Origin: Methylobacterium oryzihabitans
GTDB taxonomy: Bacteria > Pseudomonadota > Alphaproteobacteria > Rhizobiales > Beijerinckiaceae
Reading direction: 5' to 3'
NCBI RefSeq assembly: GCF_004004555.2
Contig: NZ_SACP01000006.1
Location: forward strand, 62,001-126,000
Length of the DNA stretch: 64,000 bases
Under the pieces are notes generated by a model, which was not told the DNA's origin, ran no database searches, and saw only the letters and a program-made list of their open reading frames with translations. The translations under genes were made by a program, and so were the position numbers. Of this stretch, positions 25,760 through 38,597 are shown piece by piece; position 1 is the stretch's first letter, and each line of letters starts with the position of its first letter.

Positions 25760-26692
25760 ATGCTGATCCTGCCGAGCCGCCGCCAGTTCCTCGCCGGCGC
25801 GGCCACGACCGCCGCCCTCGGCGTCTCGACGGCGGCCTACGCCTTCGGCATCGAGCCGGCGTGGCGGCTCGTCGTCACGTCCTACGCCCCGGCCCTGCCG
25901 AACTGGCCGGCGCCGCTGCGGCTGCGCATCGCCGTGCTGGCCGACGTCCACGTCGGCGAGCCCTACATGCCGGTCGGCCGGGTCGAGGAGATCGTCGCGG
26001 TCACCAACGCGCTGCGGCCCGATCTCGTGCTGCTGCTCGGCGACTATCCGAGCGGCAGCCCCTTCGTCACCCGCAACGTGCCGCTGGCCGCGTTCGCCCG
26101 CGCGGTCGCGGGCCTGCGGGCGCCGCTCGGCGTTCACGCGGTGCTCGGCAACCACGACTGGTGGGAGGACGAGGAGGCCCTGCGCCGCCTGCGCGGCCCG
26201 ACCGCGTCCCGCCGCGCCCTCGAGGCCGCCGGCATCCCGGTGATGGAGAACGACGCCCTGCGCCTGACCAAGGACGGGCACGCCTTCTGGCTCGCCGGCC
26301 TCGCCGACCAGATCCCGTTCTTTCCGGTGCGCGTCTGGAAGGGCCTGCACGACGTGCCGGGGACGCTGGCGACGATCACCGACGACGCGCCGGTGATCCT
26401 GATGGCGCACGAGCCCGACATCTTCCCCAAGATCCCGGCCCGGGTGGCGCTCACCCTGTCGGGCCATACCCATGGCGGGCAGGTCCGGCTGTTCGGCTAC
26501 TCGCCGGTGTCGAACTCGCGCTACGGCCAGCGCTACCTCTACGGCCACGTCGTCGAGGCCGGGCGCCACCTGATCGTCTCCGGCGGCCTCGGCCTCAGCC
26601 GGGTCCCGGTCCGCCTCGGCGTGCCGCCCGAGATCGTGCTGGTCGAACTCGGCGGCGGCACGGCCCAGTCCCAGACCGGCGCCCACAGCTGA
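25760..26692 (+). CDS. metallophosphoesterase with Tat signal
   Basis: A 310-residue calcineurin-like phosphoesterase. The N-terminus has a twin-arginine-like signal (SRRQFLAGAATTAALGVSTAAYA). Metal-site motifs are LADVHVG, LLLGDYPSG, LGNHDWW, the histidine of MAHEPDIF and GHTHGGQVRLFG; the last is characteristic of the YkuE/YaeI lipid-phosphoesterase group (UDP-2,3-diacylglucosamine pyrophosphatase-like). It is probably periplasmic and dimetal. ATG 25760 is chosen to put the Tat motif near the N-terminus; ATG 25727 is possible. Confidence 0.88.
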   Translation: MLILPSRRQFLAGAATTAALGVSTAAYAFGIEPAWRLVVTSYAPALPNWPAPLRLRIAVLADVHVGEPYMPVGRVEEIVAVTNALRPDLVLLLGDYPSGSPFVTRNVPLAAFARAVAGLRAPLGVHAVLGNHDWWEDEEALRRLRGPTASRRALEAAGIPVMENDALRLTKDGHAFWLAGLADQIPFFPVRVWKGLHDVPGTLATITDDAPVILMAHEPDIFPKIPARVALTLSGHTHGGQVRLFGYSPVSNSRYGQRYLYGHVVEAGRHLIVSGGLGLSRVPVRLGVPPEIVLVELGGGTAQSQTGAHS

Positions 26693-26710
26693 GGCGCCGG
26701 CCGATCCGCC

Positions 26711-28243
<1,533 letters not shown>

Positions 28244-28374
28244 GCCTGTCGCCCCTGCTCCCTCGGCCGCCGGATCCCGTCCGCCGGCAAGGCTTGACCG
28301 TTTCGCTCGGGCGCGGGCTTACCACGCGGGACGCCGCGCGGAAAACCGTCCAGTCGTCGGAGGCGGGGCCTGCA

Positions 28375-28546
28375 GTCATACGATTTTCGATCGATCGCTC
28401 GGCGATCCCTGCGGGATCGTGGCGACTGCGTTGCAGTCGCTTTCGCGATGCGACAATCGGCTTCGCTCAGGTGTGTGGAGCCGAAGGCTCCACCGCGCGG
28501 GCTGGTGATCCGAGTGTCGGAACTGATCGTCCGAGAATCGTATCAC
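28375..28546. repeat. dispersed palindromic element, copy 2
   Basis: It shares with 23046-23179 the start GTCATACG, a GATCGAT core, the AATCGGCTTCGCTCAGG module and a closing hairpin (28505-28546) that is imperfect here. It carries an extra stretch with GACTGCGTTGCAGTCGC and GGAGCCGAAGGCTCC hairpins. As in copy 1, the end of the hairpin holds the TCA stop codon of the adjacent minus-strand gene (28543-28545). Nothing else is seen in the gap 28244-28542. Confidence 0.75.
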
Positions 28547-28884
28547 TCCGTCCCGGGTGTCGAGGACAGGGCGTTGGCGGCCAGTTCGAGGCAGGTCACG
28601 AGGTCGACGTAGGAGGGCGCCCCGCCGATCCGGACCTCGGCGGCGCATTCGCGGCGCGACGCGGCCGGGTAGCGGCTCCAGCGGCGGCGCGCCTGCTCGC
28701 GGGCCGCGGTCTCGTCGCGCACGCAGCCGGCGACCGCCTCGGGGTCGGCGAGGCCCGAACTCGCCGCCTCCACGGCGTTGCAGGTCGCCTTGATGTCGAT
28801 GCGCGGCACGGATTGGGCCCGCGATGGGAGGGCGGACACGGCCAGGACGATCCCGGCGGCGGCACAGGTCAGGACGGGTCTCAT
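28543..28884 (-). CDS. small secreted hypothetical protein
   Basis: A 113-residue product with a clear signal peptide (MRPVLTCAAAGIVLAVSALP, then SRAQS), giving a mature protein of about 90 residues with four cysteines (TCNAVEA, AGCVRD, RECAAE, VTCLEL) that could form two disulfides. I do not recognise a characterised family. Its ATG overlaps the stop of the acetyltransferase gene (ATGA), so the two are translationally coupled. Confidence 0.75.
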   Translation of the reverse strand: MRPVLTCAAAGIVLAVSALPSRAQSVPRIDIKATCNAVEAASSGLADPEAVAGCVRDETAAREQARRRWSRYPAASRRECAAEVRIGGAPSYVDLVTCLELAANALSSTPGTE

Positions 28885-29306
28885 CACGGCTCGATCACCT
28901 TCTGGAAGCAGGTCGTGCGGGTGTCGCGGTAGCCGAGATGCTCGTAGAAACCTTTTACCGCAGTGTTGTCCTCGCGCACGAGGAGCTGGAGTTTCCACAC
29001 CCCGCGAGCCCGCAGCCAGTCCTCGGCCCCCGCCATGATGGCGCCGCCGAGGCCGCTGCCCCGGTGTGCCGGATCGACCGCGACGTAGTAGGCCCAGCCG
29101 CGATGGCCGTCCTCCCCGACCATCGCGGTCGCGGCGACGCGGCCGTCGCGCTCGGCCACCAGCACCGTCGAGTGCGGATCGCGCCGGGCGAAGGCGAGGT
29201 CGCGGGCGGGGTCGTTCCACGGCCGGGCCACCCCGGCGGCGTGCCAAAGCGCGACCACAGCCTCGGCGTCGTCGTCGCGCATCGCCCGGATCGTGGTTCC
29301 GGTCAT
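28884..29306 (-). CDS. GNAT-family N-acetyltransferase
   Basis: A 140-residue acetyltransferase. The acetyl-CoA loop is in YYVAVDPAHRGSGLGGAIM (the R-x-x-G-x-G/A motif), followed by LQLLVREDNTAVKGFYEHLGY. The size and C-terminus (CFQKVI) resemble YpeA-type proteins. The acceptor is unknown. GAGG-type site upstream; 8 bases after mgtE and overlapping the next gene, so the three probably form an operon. Confidence 0.88.
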   Translation of the reverse strand: MTGTTIRAMRDDDAEAVVALWHAAGVARPWNDPARDLAFARRDPHSTVLVAERDGRVAATAMVGEDGHRGWAYYVAVDPAHRGSGLGGAIMAGAEDWLRARGVWKLQLLVREDNTAVKGFYEHLGYRDTRTTCFQKVIEP

Positions 29307-29314
29307 GGCGGCTC

Positions 29315-30697
29315 CTACAGCAGCGTGCCCTTGAGGATCACCAGCGCGACCGTGAAGTAGATCACCAGACCGGAGACGTCGACCAGGGTGGCGACGAACG
29401 GCGCCGAGGCGGTGGCGGGGTCGAAGCCGACCCGCTGGAGCACGAAGGGCAGCATCGAGCCGGCGAGCGAGCCGAACAGCACGATGCCGACGAGCGCCGT
29501 GCCGACCGTGACCGCGACCAGGAACCAGTGCTCGCCGTAATCGTACAGGCCGAGCGTCTGCCACAGCACGATGCGGGCGACGCCGATCGTGCCGAGGATC
29601 GCCCCGAGCGTCAGCCCGGCCGGAATCTCCCGCAGGGCGACCCGCCACCAGTCGCGCAGGCGGACCTGATGCAGCGCCAGCGCCCGGATCAGCAGCGAGG
29701 TCGCCTGCGAGCCGGAATTGCCGCCCGAGCTCATGATGAGCGGGATGAACAGGGTCAGGACGAGCGCCTTCTCCAGCTCGCCCTCGAAGCCCTGCATCGC
29801 GCTCGCGGTCAGCATCTCGGACAGGAACAGCACGCACAGCCAGCCGGCGCGCTTGCGGATCATCGTCCAGAAGCCGATCGCCATGTAGGGCTCGTCGAGG
29901 GCCTCCATGCCGCCGAAGCGCTGCACGTCCTCGGTCTGCTTCTGGATCATCGCGTCGATGACGTCGTCGACCGTGACGATGCCGACGACGTGGTTGGCCT
30001 CGTTCACCACCGGGATCGCCAGGAGGTCGTATTTCGAGATCAGCCGCGCCGCCTCGGTGCGGCCGGCATCGGCCGAGACCACCACCGGGCGGCGGTCCGG
30101 GGCGACGCTGAGGATGGTGTCCCCCGGCTCGCCGGTGATGAGCCGGCGAAGCGGCACCGCCTTGATCAGGGCCCCGGTCCGCGGGTCGAGCACGAAGATC
30201 GAGTACACCGTCTCGCGGGTGCGCTCGACCTGCCGGATGTGGTCGAGGGTCTGCCCCACGGTCCAGGTCGCCGGCACCGAGACGAACTCGGTGGTCATGA
30301 TCGAGCCGACGCTCTCCTCCGGATAGGCGCTGAGGGTGTCGACGGCGCCGCGGGTCTCGGCGTCGAGGCGCGCGCGCAGGTCCGAGCGGCCGGGCTCCTC
30401 GATCTCGCGGAAGACGTCGGTCACCCGGTCGGCCGACATCGCCGACAGGTAGGCGGCGACCCGGTCGCGGGGCATCATCTCGATGATGTCGGCGGCGCAG
30501 TGCAGCTCGGGCTGGTCCAGCACTTCGACGCTGCGCTCGAACGGCAGGCTAGTGAGGATCGCGGCCGCGACCTCGGGCGCCTCGCCGTTGAGGGCCTCGA
30601 CGATGTCGGGGGCGCTGTCCTCGGCCAGCCGCGCCGCGAGGGCGGCGGGCTCCACGGGGGCGTCGGGGCGGGTGTCGAGGATCGGGGCGTCGGTCAT
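29315..30697 (-). CDS. mgtE: magnesium transporter MgtE
   Basis: A 460-residue Mg2+ channel. Residues about 15-135 are the N-terminal superhelical domain, about 140-265 two CBS domains (SIMTTEFVSVPATWTVGQTL; VVSADAGRTEAARLISKYDLLAIPVV), and about 290-460 five membrane helices with the conserved LIMSSGGNSGSQATSLLIRAL selectivity segment. AGGAGGG precedes ATG 30697. The CBS domains gate the channel in response to cytosolic Mg2+. Confidence 0.94.
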   Translation of the reverse strand: MTDAPILDTRPDAPVEPAALAARLAEDSAPDIVEALNGEAPEVAAAILTSLPFERSVEVLDQPELHCAADIIEMMPRDRVAAYLSAMSADRVTDVFREIEEPGRSDLRARLDAETRGAVDTLSAYPEESVGSIMTTEFVSVPATWTVGQTLDHIRQVERTRETVYSIFVLDPRTGALIKAVPLRRLITGEPGDTILSVAPDRRPVVVSADAGRTEAARLISKYDLLAIPVVNEANHVVGIVTVDDVIDAMIQKQTEDVQRFGGMEALDEPYMAIGFWTMIRKRAGWLCVLFLSEMLTASAMQGFEGELEKALVLTLFIPLIMSSGGNSGSQATSLLIRALALHQVRLRDWWRVALREIPAGLTLGAILGTIGVARIVLWQTLGLYDYGEHWFLVAVTVGTALVGIVLFGSLAGSMLPFVLQRVGFDPATASAPFVATLVDVSGLVIYFTVALVILKGTLL

Positions 30698-30956
30698 CGC
30701 GAAAAACCCTCCTGTCGACCGGCCGCCCCCGGCCGGCCGCGGCGCCCGCGGGGAGGCGCTCAGGCGAGGGCGGCCGGAGGCGGCACCGGAGATCGACGGC
30801 GACTGTCGCTCGGCATGAAACGGATGGGTCCGATGGGGCTTGCGGCGCGGCGGATCGGCCGCGGGCGCGCCGTCACTGCGCCGCGCTCCCGCATCCGTCA
30901 AGCGCAAAACCGCCGCCGCTTCCCGGCTCGCCGAGGGAAACATTCCTGGCGCAGGG

Positions 30957-30982
30957 GAAACCGCAGGCGCCCCGGAGACGTT
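30957..30982 (+). promoter_or_regulatory. possible EcfG-type promoter ahead of the PepSY gene
   Basis: GAAAC, 17 bases, then CGTT: one mismatch to the EcfG -35 (GGAAC) and a full -10 match, ending 60 bases before the PepSY start. It lies in the 345-base gap 30698-31042, which otherwise shows no gene. Suggestive only. Confidence 0.35.
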
Positions 30983-31042
30983 GCGCAGGGCAACGGCGAG
31001 CCGCCCTCGGAAAGCAACCCCGGACTCGCCTGGAGACACCCG

Positions 31043-31633
31043 ATGCTCACCCGTCTTGCTCCCGCCGCCGCGATCCTTCTCCTCGGCACCGGCCTCGGCC
31101 TCGCCCAGACGACGGCCCCGACGGCTCCGACCGCCCCCTCCGGCGCCCCGATGGCGACCCGCAGCGACGGCGACAAGGCCGAGTACGAGGCCGCCAAGAC
31201 CGTGAAGTCGACCCTCGCCCAGGCGATCGCCACCGCCGAGAGCCAGGGCGAGAAGGGCCGCGCCATCGACGCCGACTTCGAGAAGCAGAAGGGCGACACC
31301 CCGACCCACTGGGCGATCAAGGTCGTCTATCCGGACGGCAAGCTGGTGGAATACGGCATCAACGCCGACACGGGCGCGCTGTTCAAGACCGAGAACCAGC
31401 CGATCGAGCGCTACTTCACCCGCCTCAAGGTCAGCGACTTCCAGAACGCCACGCTGTCGCTGAAGGACGCGATCGCGGTCGCCGAGCAGCATGCGGGCAT
31501 GGGGGCGAAGGCCTACGAGGCCGAGGTCGAGCGCGAGGGCAACGCGGTCGAGTACGAGATCGACGTGGCGCTCGCCGACCGCTCGGTCGAGGTCAAGATC
31601 GGCCCCGACGGCAAGGTCAAGACGGACAAGTAA
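31043..31633 (+). CDS. secreted protein with two PepSY domains
   Basis: A 196-residue protein: signal peptide (MLTRLAPAAAILLLGTGLGL, then AQ), a Thr/Ala/Pro-rich linker (TTAPTAPTAPSGAP), then two PepSY-type repeats at about 52-112 and 125-190 (SLKDAIAVAEQHAGMGAKAY...VEYEIDVALADRSVEVKIGPDGKV). PepSY modules are thought to inhibit proteases or sense the cell-envelope environment; the target is unknown. GGAGA precedes the start. A weak EcfG-type promoter lies upstream. Confidence 0.85.
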   Translation: MLTRLAPAAAILLLGTGLGLAQTTAPTAPTAPSGAPMATRSDGDKAEYEAAKTVKSTLAQAIATAESQGEKGRAIDADFEKQKGDTPTHWAIKVVYPDGKLVEYGINADTGALFKTENQPIERYFTRLKVSDFQNATLSLKDAIAVAEQHAGMGAKAYEAEVEREGNAVEYEIDVALADRSVEVKIGPDGKVKTDK

Positions 31634-31642
31634 CGCGATGGA

Positions 31643-31672
31643 GGGCGCCGGAGCCCTGCGGCCCCGGCGCCC
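31643..31672. terminator. hairpin between convergent genes
   Basis: Perfect 9-bp arms (GGGCGCCGG and complement) around a 12-base loop between the PepSY gene (ends 31633) and the MarR gene (ends 31679 on the minus strand). Likely a shared terminator, though without a clear U-run. Confidence 0.6.
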
Positions 31673-31678
31673 TTCGGA

Positions 31679-32194
31679 TCACAGGCGGTAGCGGATCTGG
31701 TCGGTCCAGAACCGCTCCAGCCGGGTCAGCGACTGGTTGAGCCGGCCGAAATCGTCCTCCGAGATGCCGCCGATCGGCTGGATCGTGCGCGAGTGCTTGT
31801 CGTAGAGCGTGCGGACGATCTCGTGGACCTCGCGGCCCTTCTCGGTCAGGCTGATCCGCACCGAGCGGCGGTCGGTCTTCGAACGGGCGTGGTGCAGGTA
31901 GCCCGCCTCGACCAGCTTCTTGACGTTGTAGGACACGTTGGAGCCGAGATAGTAGCCGCGGGTGCGCAGCTCGCTCGCCGTCAGTTCGTTGTCGCCGATG
32001 TTGTAGAGCAGCAGAGCCTGGACCGAGTTGACGTCCTCGCGGCCGCGGCGCTCGAACTCGTCCTTGATGACGTCGAGCAGCCGGCGGTGCAGGCGCTCGA
32101 CGAGGTGGAGAGCTTCGAGGTATTGCGGGCGGACGGCGCTGTCGGTCTCAGGAGCGGCAGCCTTGTCGGCCACTTTCTTCGCCTGGGTCTTCAT
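31679..32194 (-). CDS. MarR-family regulator, LdtR-like
   Basis: A 171-residue winged-helix regulator. The DNA-binding core is ELTASELRTRGYYLGSNVSYNVKKLVEAGYL followed by the wing ARSKTDRRSVRISLTEKG. This form, with a GYYLGSNVSYN recognition helix, resembles the LdtR regulators of Hyphomicrobiales, which control L,D-transpeptidase and envelope-stress genes. A 20-bp inverted repeat 110 bases upstream is a likely operator. A conserved-type membrane protein gene lies just upstream on the same strand. Confidence 0.88.
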   Translation of the reverse strand: MKTQAKKVADKAAAPETDSAVRPQYLEALHLVERLHRRLLDVIKDEFERRGREDVNSVQALLLYNIGDNELTASELRTRGYYLGSNVSYNVKKLVEAGYLHHARSKTDRRSVRISLTEKGREVHEIVRTLYDKHSRTIQPIGGISEDDFGRLNQSLTRLERFWTDQIRYRL

Positions 32195-32303
32195 GGCTTC
32201 GCCTCGTGGTCATTTGGTGAAGGGGATGTCACTCCGCTTCGTCTATGGATCCACGCTACGGACAGCCTGTGAATGCCGGTTTAAGCGATAGGATGAATTG
32301 TCG

Positions 32304-32323
32304 ATTTACCTGTGTCGGTAAAT
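32304..32323. promoter_or_regulatory. 20-bp inverted repeat, candidate LdtR operator
   Basis: ATTTACCTGTGTCGGTAAAT has 7-bp perfect arms and a 6-base spacer. It sits in an AT-rich island of an otherwise GC-rich window, in the 171-base gap upstream of the MarR gene. Autoregulation is inferred. Confidence 0.6.
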
Positions 32324-32365
32324 TGAAGATAAATTGCCTCAAATGCCAGCCTGTACGGTGCCGCC

Positions 32366-32833
32366 TCAGCGTATTTCGCGGCCGGCGAACCAAGACAGCA
32401 CGAAGTAGACCATGATGACGCTGAGGTCGAAGGCGAGGTTCGGCACGCTCATCGGAAGCAGAAGCGGCGCCAGCATCGCCAGCACGAAGGCCGAGGTGGC
32501 GGCGAGCAGCCAGACCACGCCGCCCCAGGCCGAGGCGAGCCACAATCCGACCGCGGCCAGCAGATCGATGACGCCGAAGTAGATGATGACCGCCTGCCGG
32601 CCGATCGGGGCGGAGTCGAACGGGGCGGCGTCGGGCCGGGCGCCGAGGATCTCGGCCCAGGCGCTCAGCCCCTTGATCATCCAGGCGATCGCGACCGCGC
32701 GCATGAACCAGACCAGGATCACGTCCCAGCGGGTCCGCGGCACGCCCTGGCCGCCGGTGACGATCCGGTCCTCGCGCTCGTCCGCGACCGGGCGGCGCCC
32801 CGTCCCGCCCCTCACCTTCGCCAGCCCGGCCAT
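32366..32833 (-). CDS. four-helix membrane protein of unknown function
   Basis: A 155-residue inner-membrane protein with about 35 polar N-terminal residues and four hydrophobic segments (VILVWFMRAVAIAWMIKGL; AVIIYFGVIDLLAAVGLWL; VVWLLAATSAFVLAMLAPLL; AFDLSVIMVYFVLSWFAG). It may belong to the DUF6163 group, which I associate with alphaproteobacteria, but I cannot confirm this. It lies 2 bases after the hydrolase gene and upstream of the LdtR-like gene. Confidence 0.75.
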   Translation of the reverse strand: MAGLAKVRGGTGRRPVADEREDRIVTGGQGVPRTRWDVILVWFMRAVAIAWMIKGLSAWAEILGARPDAAPFDSAPIGRQAVIIYFGVIDLLAAVGLWLASAWGGVVWLLAATSAFVLAMLAPLLLPMSVPNLAFDLSVIMVYFVLSWFAGREIR

Positions 32834-32835
32834 GC

Positions 32836-35495
<2,660 letters not shown>

Positions 35496-35496
<1 letters not shown>

Positions 35497-35517
35497 GGGC
35501 GGGCCGGTTCCCGCCCC
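35496..35517. terminator. hairpin between convergent genes
   Basis: GGGGCGGG, a six-base loop, and CCCGCCCC form an 8-bp perfect stem that starts on the last base of the lipoprotein stop codon and ends 8 bases before the chemoreceptor stop. Likely a bidirectional terminator. Confidence 0.6.
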
Positions 35518-35524
35518 CGGGGGC

Positions 35525-37522
35525 TCACGCCGCCCGGATGTCGCCCAGGAAGGCGTCGACCTCGGTCTTGACCCGCTGCGACTGCGTCGACAGCTCGGCC
35601 GCCGCCGCCAGCACCTGGGAGGCGGCGCCGCCGGTCTCGTCGGCGGAGGACTGCACCCGGGCGACGTTGAGCGAGACCTCGCGGGTGCCCCGCGCCGCCT
35701 CGCCGGCGTTGCGGGAGATCTCCGTCGTGGCGGCGGTCTGCTCGACGACGGTGGACGCGATGATGCTGCTGATCTCGCTCATCGTGGCGATGGTGCCGCC
35801 GATCTGGCGGATCGCCGCCGTCGCGGTCTCGGTGGCGGTCTGGATCGCCGCGATCTGCCCGCCGATCTCGTCGGTCGCCTTCGCGGTCTGGCTCGCCAGT
35901 TCCTTGACCTCGGCGGCGACGACCGCGAAACCGCGGCCCGCCTCGCCGGCCCGCGCCGCCTCGATCGTGGCGTTGAGCGCCAGCAGGTTGGTCTGGCTCG
36001 CGATCGCCGAGATCGTGGTCACCGCCGCGCCGATCTGGCCCGCGGCGGCGCCGAGCTCCGCCATCGCGGCGTTGGTGGCGTCGGCCTCCCGCGACGCGTG
36101 GCTCGCGACCTCGCGGGAATGGACGACCTGCCGCTCGATCTCCTGGAGCGACGACACCATCTCCTCGGCCGCGGCGGCGACTGTCTGGACGTTGGCCGAG
36201 GCCTGCTCGGCGGCGACGCTCGACGCGGCCGCCTGACCGTTGGTGGTCCCGGCGACGTCGGTCATCGCGCGCGCGGTGGCGTCGAGCTCGGTGGCGGCCG
36301 AGGTGACGATCTCGAGCGAGCCGGTGACCGCCCCCTGGAAGTCCCGCACCAGCCGTTCGATCCGCTCGGTCCGCTCCTGCCGGGCGGCGGCCTGGGCGGC
36401 CTGGGCCGCCTCGAGCTCGGCCCGGGCGACGGCGTTGCGCCGGAACACCTCCACCGCCTCGGCCATCCGGCCCATCTCGTCGACGGCGTCCCGGGACGGG
36501 ATCGTCAGGGCGGTCTCGCCGGCGGCCAGCCGGGTCATCGCCCCGGTCATGCCGGAGATCGGCCGGATGATGCTGCGGGCGATCAGGACGGCCAGCGCGG
36601 CGCCGACCGCCAGGATCAGCCCGAGCAGTCCGATCTGGACGGTCCGGGCGGTCGCCATGGTGGCCTCGCTCTGCGCCGTGACCGCCTGCAGCGTCGCCGC
36701 GAGCTTCGCCCGGACGGCCTGCCCGTTGGCCTCGATCGCCTGCGCCCCGGTCTTGAGGACCGTCTCGTTGAACTCCTCGCTCTCGACGATCGCCGCCGAG
36801 GCGGCCTTGAAGTGCAGGCTGAGGCGCTGCAGGGCGCCCTCGACCGCGGTCAGGGCGGCCTTCTGCCCGGGGGTGAGATCGAAGGGCTTCAGCTTGTCGA
36901 GGGCGGCCTCGGCGTTCGCGAAGTTCGCCGCCGACAGCGCGCGCCCCTTCGGATCCTTCGTCGCGAGGAAGCGCCAGTTGACGACCCGCACGAGGAGCAC
37001 GGTCCGCTCGACCTCGGCGGCGGCCGCCGCCTCGGCCGCGTTGCCGCCGGCCCGCAACTGGGCGACGAGGTCGGCGCTGGCCTTGGTCACCTCGTCGCCG
37101 GTGGTGTAGACGCCGGCCCGGTTCTCGCGGATCCGGTCGCCGAGCGCGATCAGCTTCGGGATCTCCGCCGCGAGGGCGGCGGCCTGATTGCGCAGCGCGA
37201 CGTAGAGCGTGCGCCGCTCGTCGCTCAGCGCGCGGGCGGCGAGCCCCTGCGCCAGATCGTCGATCGAGGCCAGGGCGGCCTTCATGCCGGCGGCGTTCTC
37301 CGGCGCCAGGTTGGCGCGGTACTCGGCGCTCTGGGCGATGAAGCGGTCGGTCAGGCCGTTGACGGTGTAGAGCTCGCGCGACGCCTGCTCGATCTGCGTC
37401 TGGACCCGATACGTCTCGTTCAGGATGGTGAGCTGCCGGTACGAGAATCCGCCCATGCAGCCCGCCAGAACCACGAGAGCCGCGAAGCCGCCGTAGAGTC
37501 GTGACCGAATTCCGCTTTTCAT
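35525..37522 (-). CDS. methyl-accepting chemotaxis protein
   Basis: A 665-residue chemoreceptor. Helix 1 lies at about 8-30 ([20 protein letters not shown]), the periplasmic helical sensor domain at about 30-290, helix 2 near 295-320 ([21 protein letters not shown]), then a HAMP domain and a signalling coil with the tip [20 protein letters not shown] followed by [15 protein letters not shown]. The start at 37522 places helix 1 at the N-terminus; 37576 would add 18 residues. It lies downstream of the transporter-kinase/regulator pair on the same strand but with its own 150-base gap. Ligand unknown; a nitrogen compound handled by the neighbouring system is possible. Confidence 0.92.
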   Translation of the reverse strand: MKSGIRSRLYGGFAALVVLAGCMGGFSYRQLTILNETYRVQTQIEQASRELYTVNGLTDRFIAQSAEYRANLAPENAAGMKAALASIDDLAQGLAARALSDERRTLYVALRNQAAALAAEIPKLIALGDRIRENRAGVYTTGDEVTKASADLVAQLRAGGNAAEAAAAAEVERTVLLVRVVNWRFLATKDPKGRALSAANFANAEAALDKLKPFDLTPGQKAALTAVEGALQRLSLHFKAASAAIVESEEFNETVLKTGAQAIEANGQAVRAKLAATLQAVTAQSEATMATARTVQIGLLGLILAVGAALAVLIARSIIRPISGMTGAMTRLAAGETALTIPSRDAVDEMGRMAEAVEVFRRNAVARAELEAAQAAQAAARQERTERIERLVRDFQGAVTGSLEIVTSAATELDATARAMTDVAGTTNGQAAASSVAAEQASANVQTVAAAAEEMVSSLQEIERQVVHSREVASHASREADATNAAMAELGAAAGQIGAAVTTISAIASQTNLLALNATIEAARAGEAGRGFAVVAAEVKELASQTAKATDEIGGQIAAIQTATETATAAIRQIGGTIATMSEISSIIASTVVEQTAATTEISRNAGEAARGTREVSLNVARVQSSADETGGAASQVLAAAAELSTQSQRVKTEVDAFLGDIRAA

Positions 37523-37673
37523 GAACTGCCACCCGCTCGCTCTGACATCTAGGTCACAGCATGCGGTTGGCGCCATAATGGGCAGTTAATGGCGCTCGAA
37601 TAGCCACAACATCGAAGTGCAATTTAAAGTTGTCGCAGGGTTGCGCCGGGCCGCGCGAGGAGGCGGGGCCGGC

Positions 37674-38597
37674 TCAGCCTGCCCGGTCGCCGTCCTGGAG
37701 CGCGCGCACCACCAGGGCCGAGGCCGAGGTGCGGTTCTCGACCCCGAGCTTGGCGTAGATCTGCTCGAGGTGCTTGGTCACGGTGCGCGGGCTGAGCGAG
37801 AGGATCTCGGCGATGTCGCGGCTCGCCTTGCCGCGCGACACCCACAGCAGCACCTCGGCCTCGCGCCCGGTCAGGCCGAGCGCCCGGCGCAGGCGCTCGA
37901 TCTCGCCGCCGCCGTCGAGGGCGAGGCGCAGCAGGATCTCGTCGCGGCCGACCTGCCCGATCCGGCTGAGCTGCACGCCGCGGCCGTCCGGTCCCGGCAG
38001 GGTGACGGCGGCGGTGCCGGTCCGCAGCCAGGCGAGGGCCGCCGGCGGCAGGGCCGGCTCGCCGGGGGTCGGGGGCGCGAGGTCGCGCAGGAGGTCGCGC
38101 AGGAGCTTGGCCGCCTGCGGCGTGCACCAGCGCACCGCGCCTGTGGCGTCGACGGCGAACAGGTAGCGCCCGGCGCTGTCGAGGGCGAGGCGCGCGCTCT
38201 GCGCCGCCCGGGCGTTGGCGAGGTGGACGCGGATGCGCGCCAGGATCTCGCCCGGAGCGATCGGCTTGGTGACGTAGTCGACCCCGCCGGCCTCCAGCCC
38301 GCGCACGATGTGCTCGGTCTCGGTGAGCCCGGTCATGAAGATCACCGGGACGTGGGCCAGGGCCGGCATCGCCTTGAGGCGCCGGCAGGTCTCGAACCCG
38401 TCGAGGCCCGGCATCACCGCGTCGAGCAGGATGATGTCGGGGGTGATCTCCCCGACGAGGGCGAGCGCCGCCTCGCCGGCCACCGCCACCAGCACGGTCG
38501 CGCCGGTGGCCTCGATCGCCGCGGTGAGGAAGCTCAGCGCCTCGGGCGAGTCGTCGACGACCAGCACCACGTCGCGGCCGGGTCCCGCCTCAGCCAT
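37674..38597 (-). CDS. response regulator, REC plus LuxR-type HTH
   Basis: A 307-residue regulator. The receiver is at residues about 9-130 with phospho-acceptor Asp59 (DIILLDAVMPGLDG), MTG switch threonine and YVTKPI lysine. A PAS-like middle segment follows (GRYLFAVDATGAVRWCTPQAAKLL), and the LuxR HTH is at about 240-300 (GLTGREAEVLLWVSRGKASRDIAEILSLSPRTVTKHLEQIYAKL). Its start overlaps the 3' end of the transporter-kinase gene by 8 bases, so it is the cognate regulator. It probably acts on the divergent amide operon. Confidence 0.92.
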   Translation of the reverse strand: MAEAGPGRDVVLVVDDSPEALSFLTAAIEATGATVLVAVAGEAALALVGEITPDIILLDAVMPGLDGFETCRRLKAMPALAHVPVIFMTGLTETEHIVRGLEAGGVDYVTKPIAPGEILARIRVHLANARAAQSARLALDSAGRYLFAVDATGAVRWCTPQAAKLLRDLLRDLAPPTPGEPALPPAALAWLRTGTAAVTLPGPDGRGVQLSRIGQVGRDEILLRLALDGGGEIERLRRALGLTGREAEVLLWVSRGKASRDIAEILSLSPRTVTKHLEQIYAKLGVENRTSASALVVRALQDGDRAG

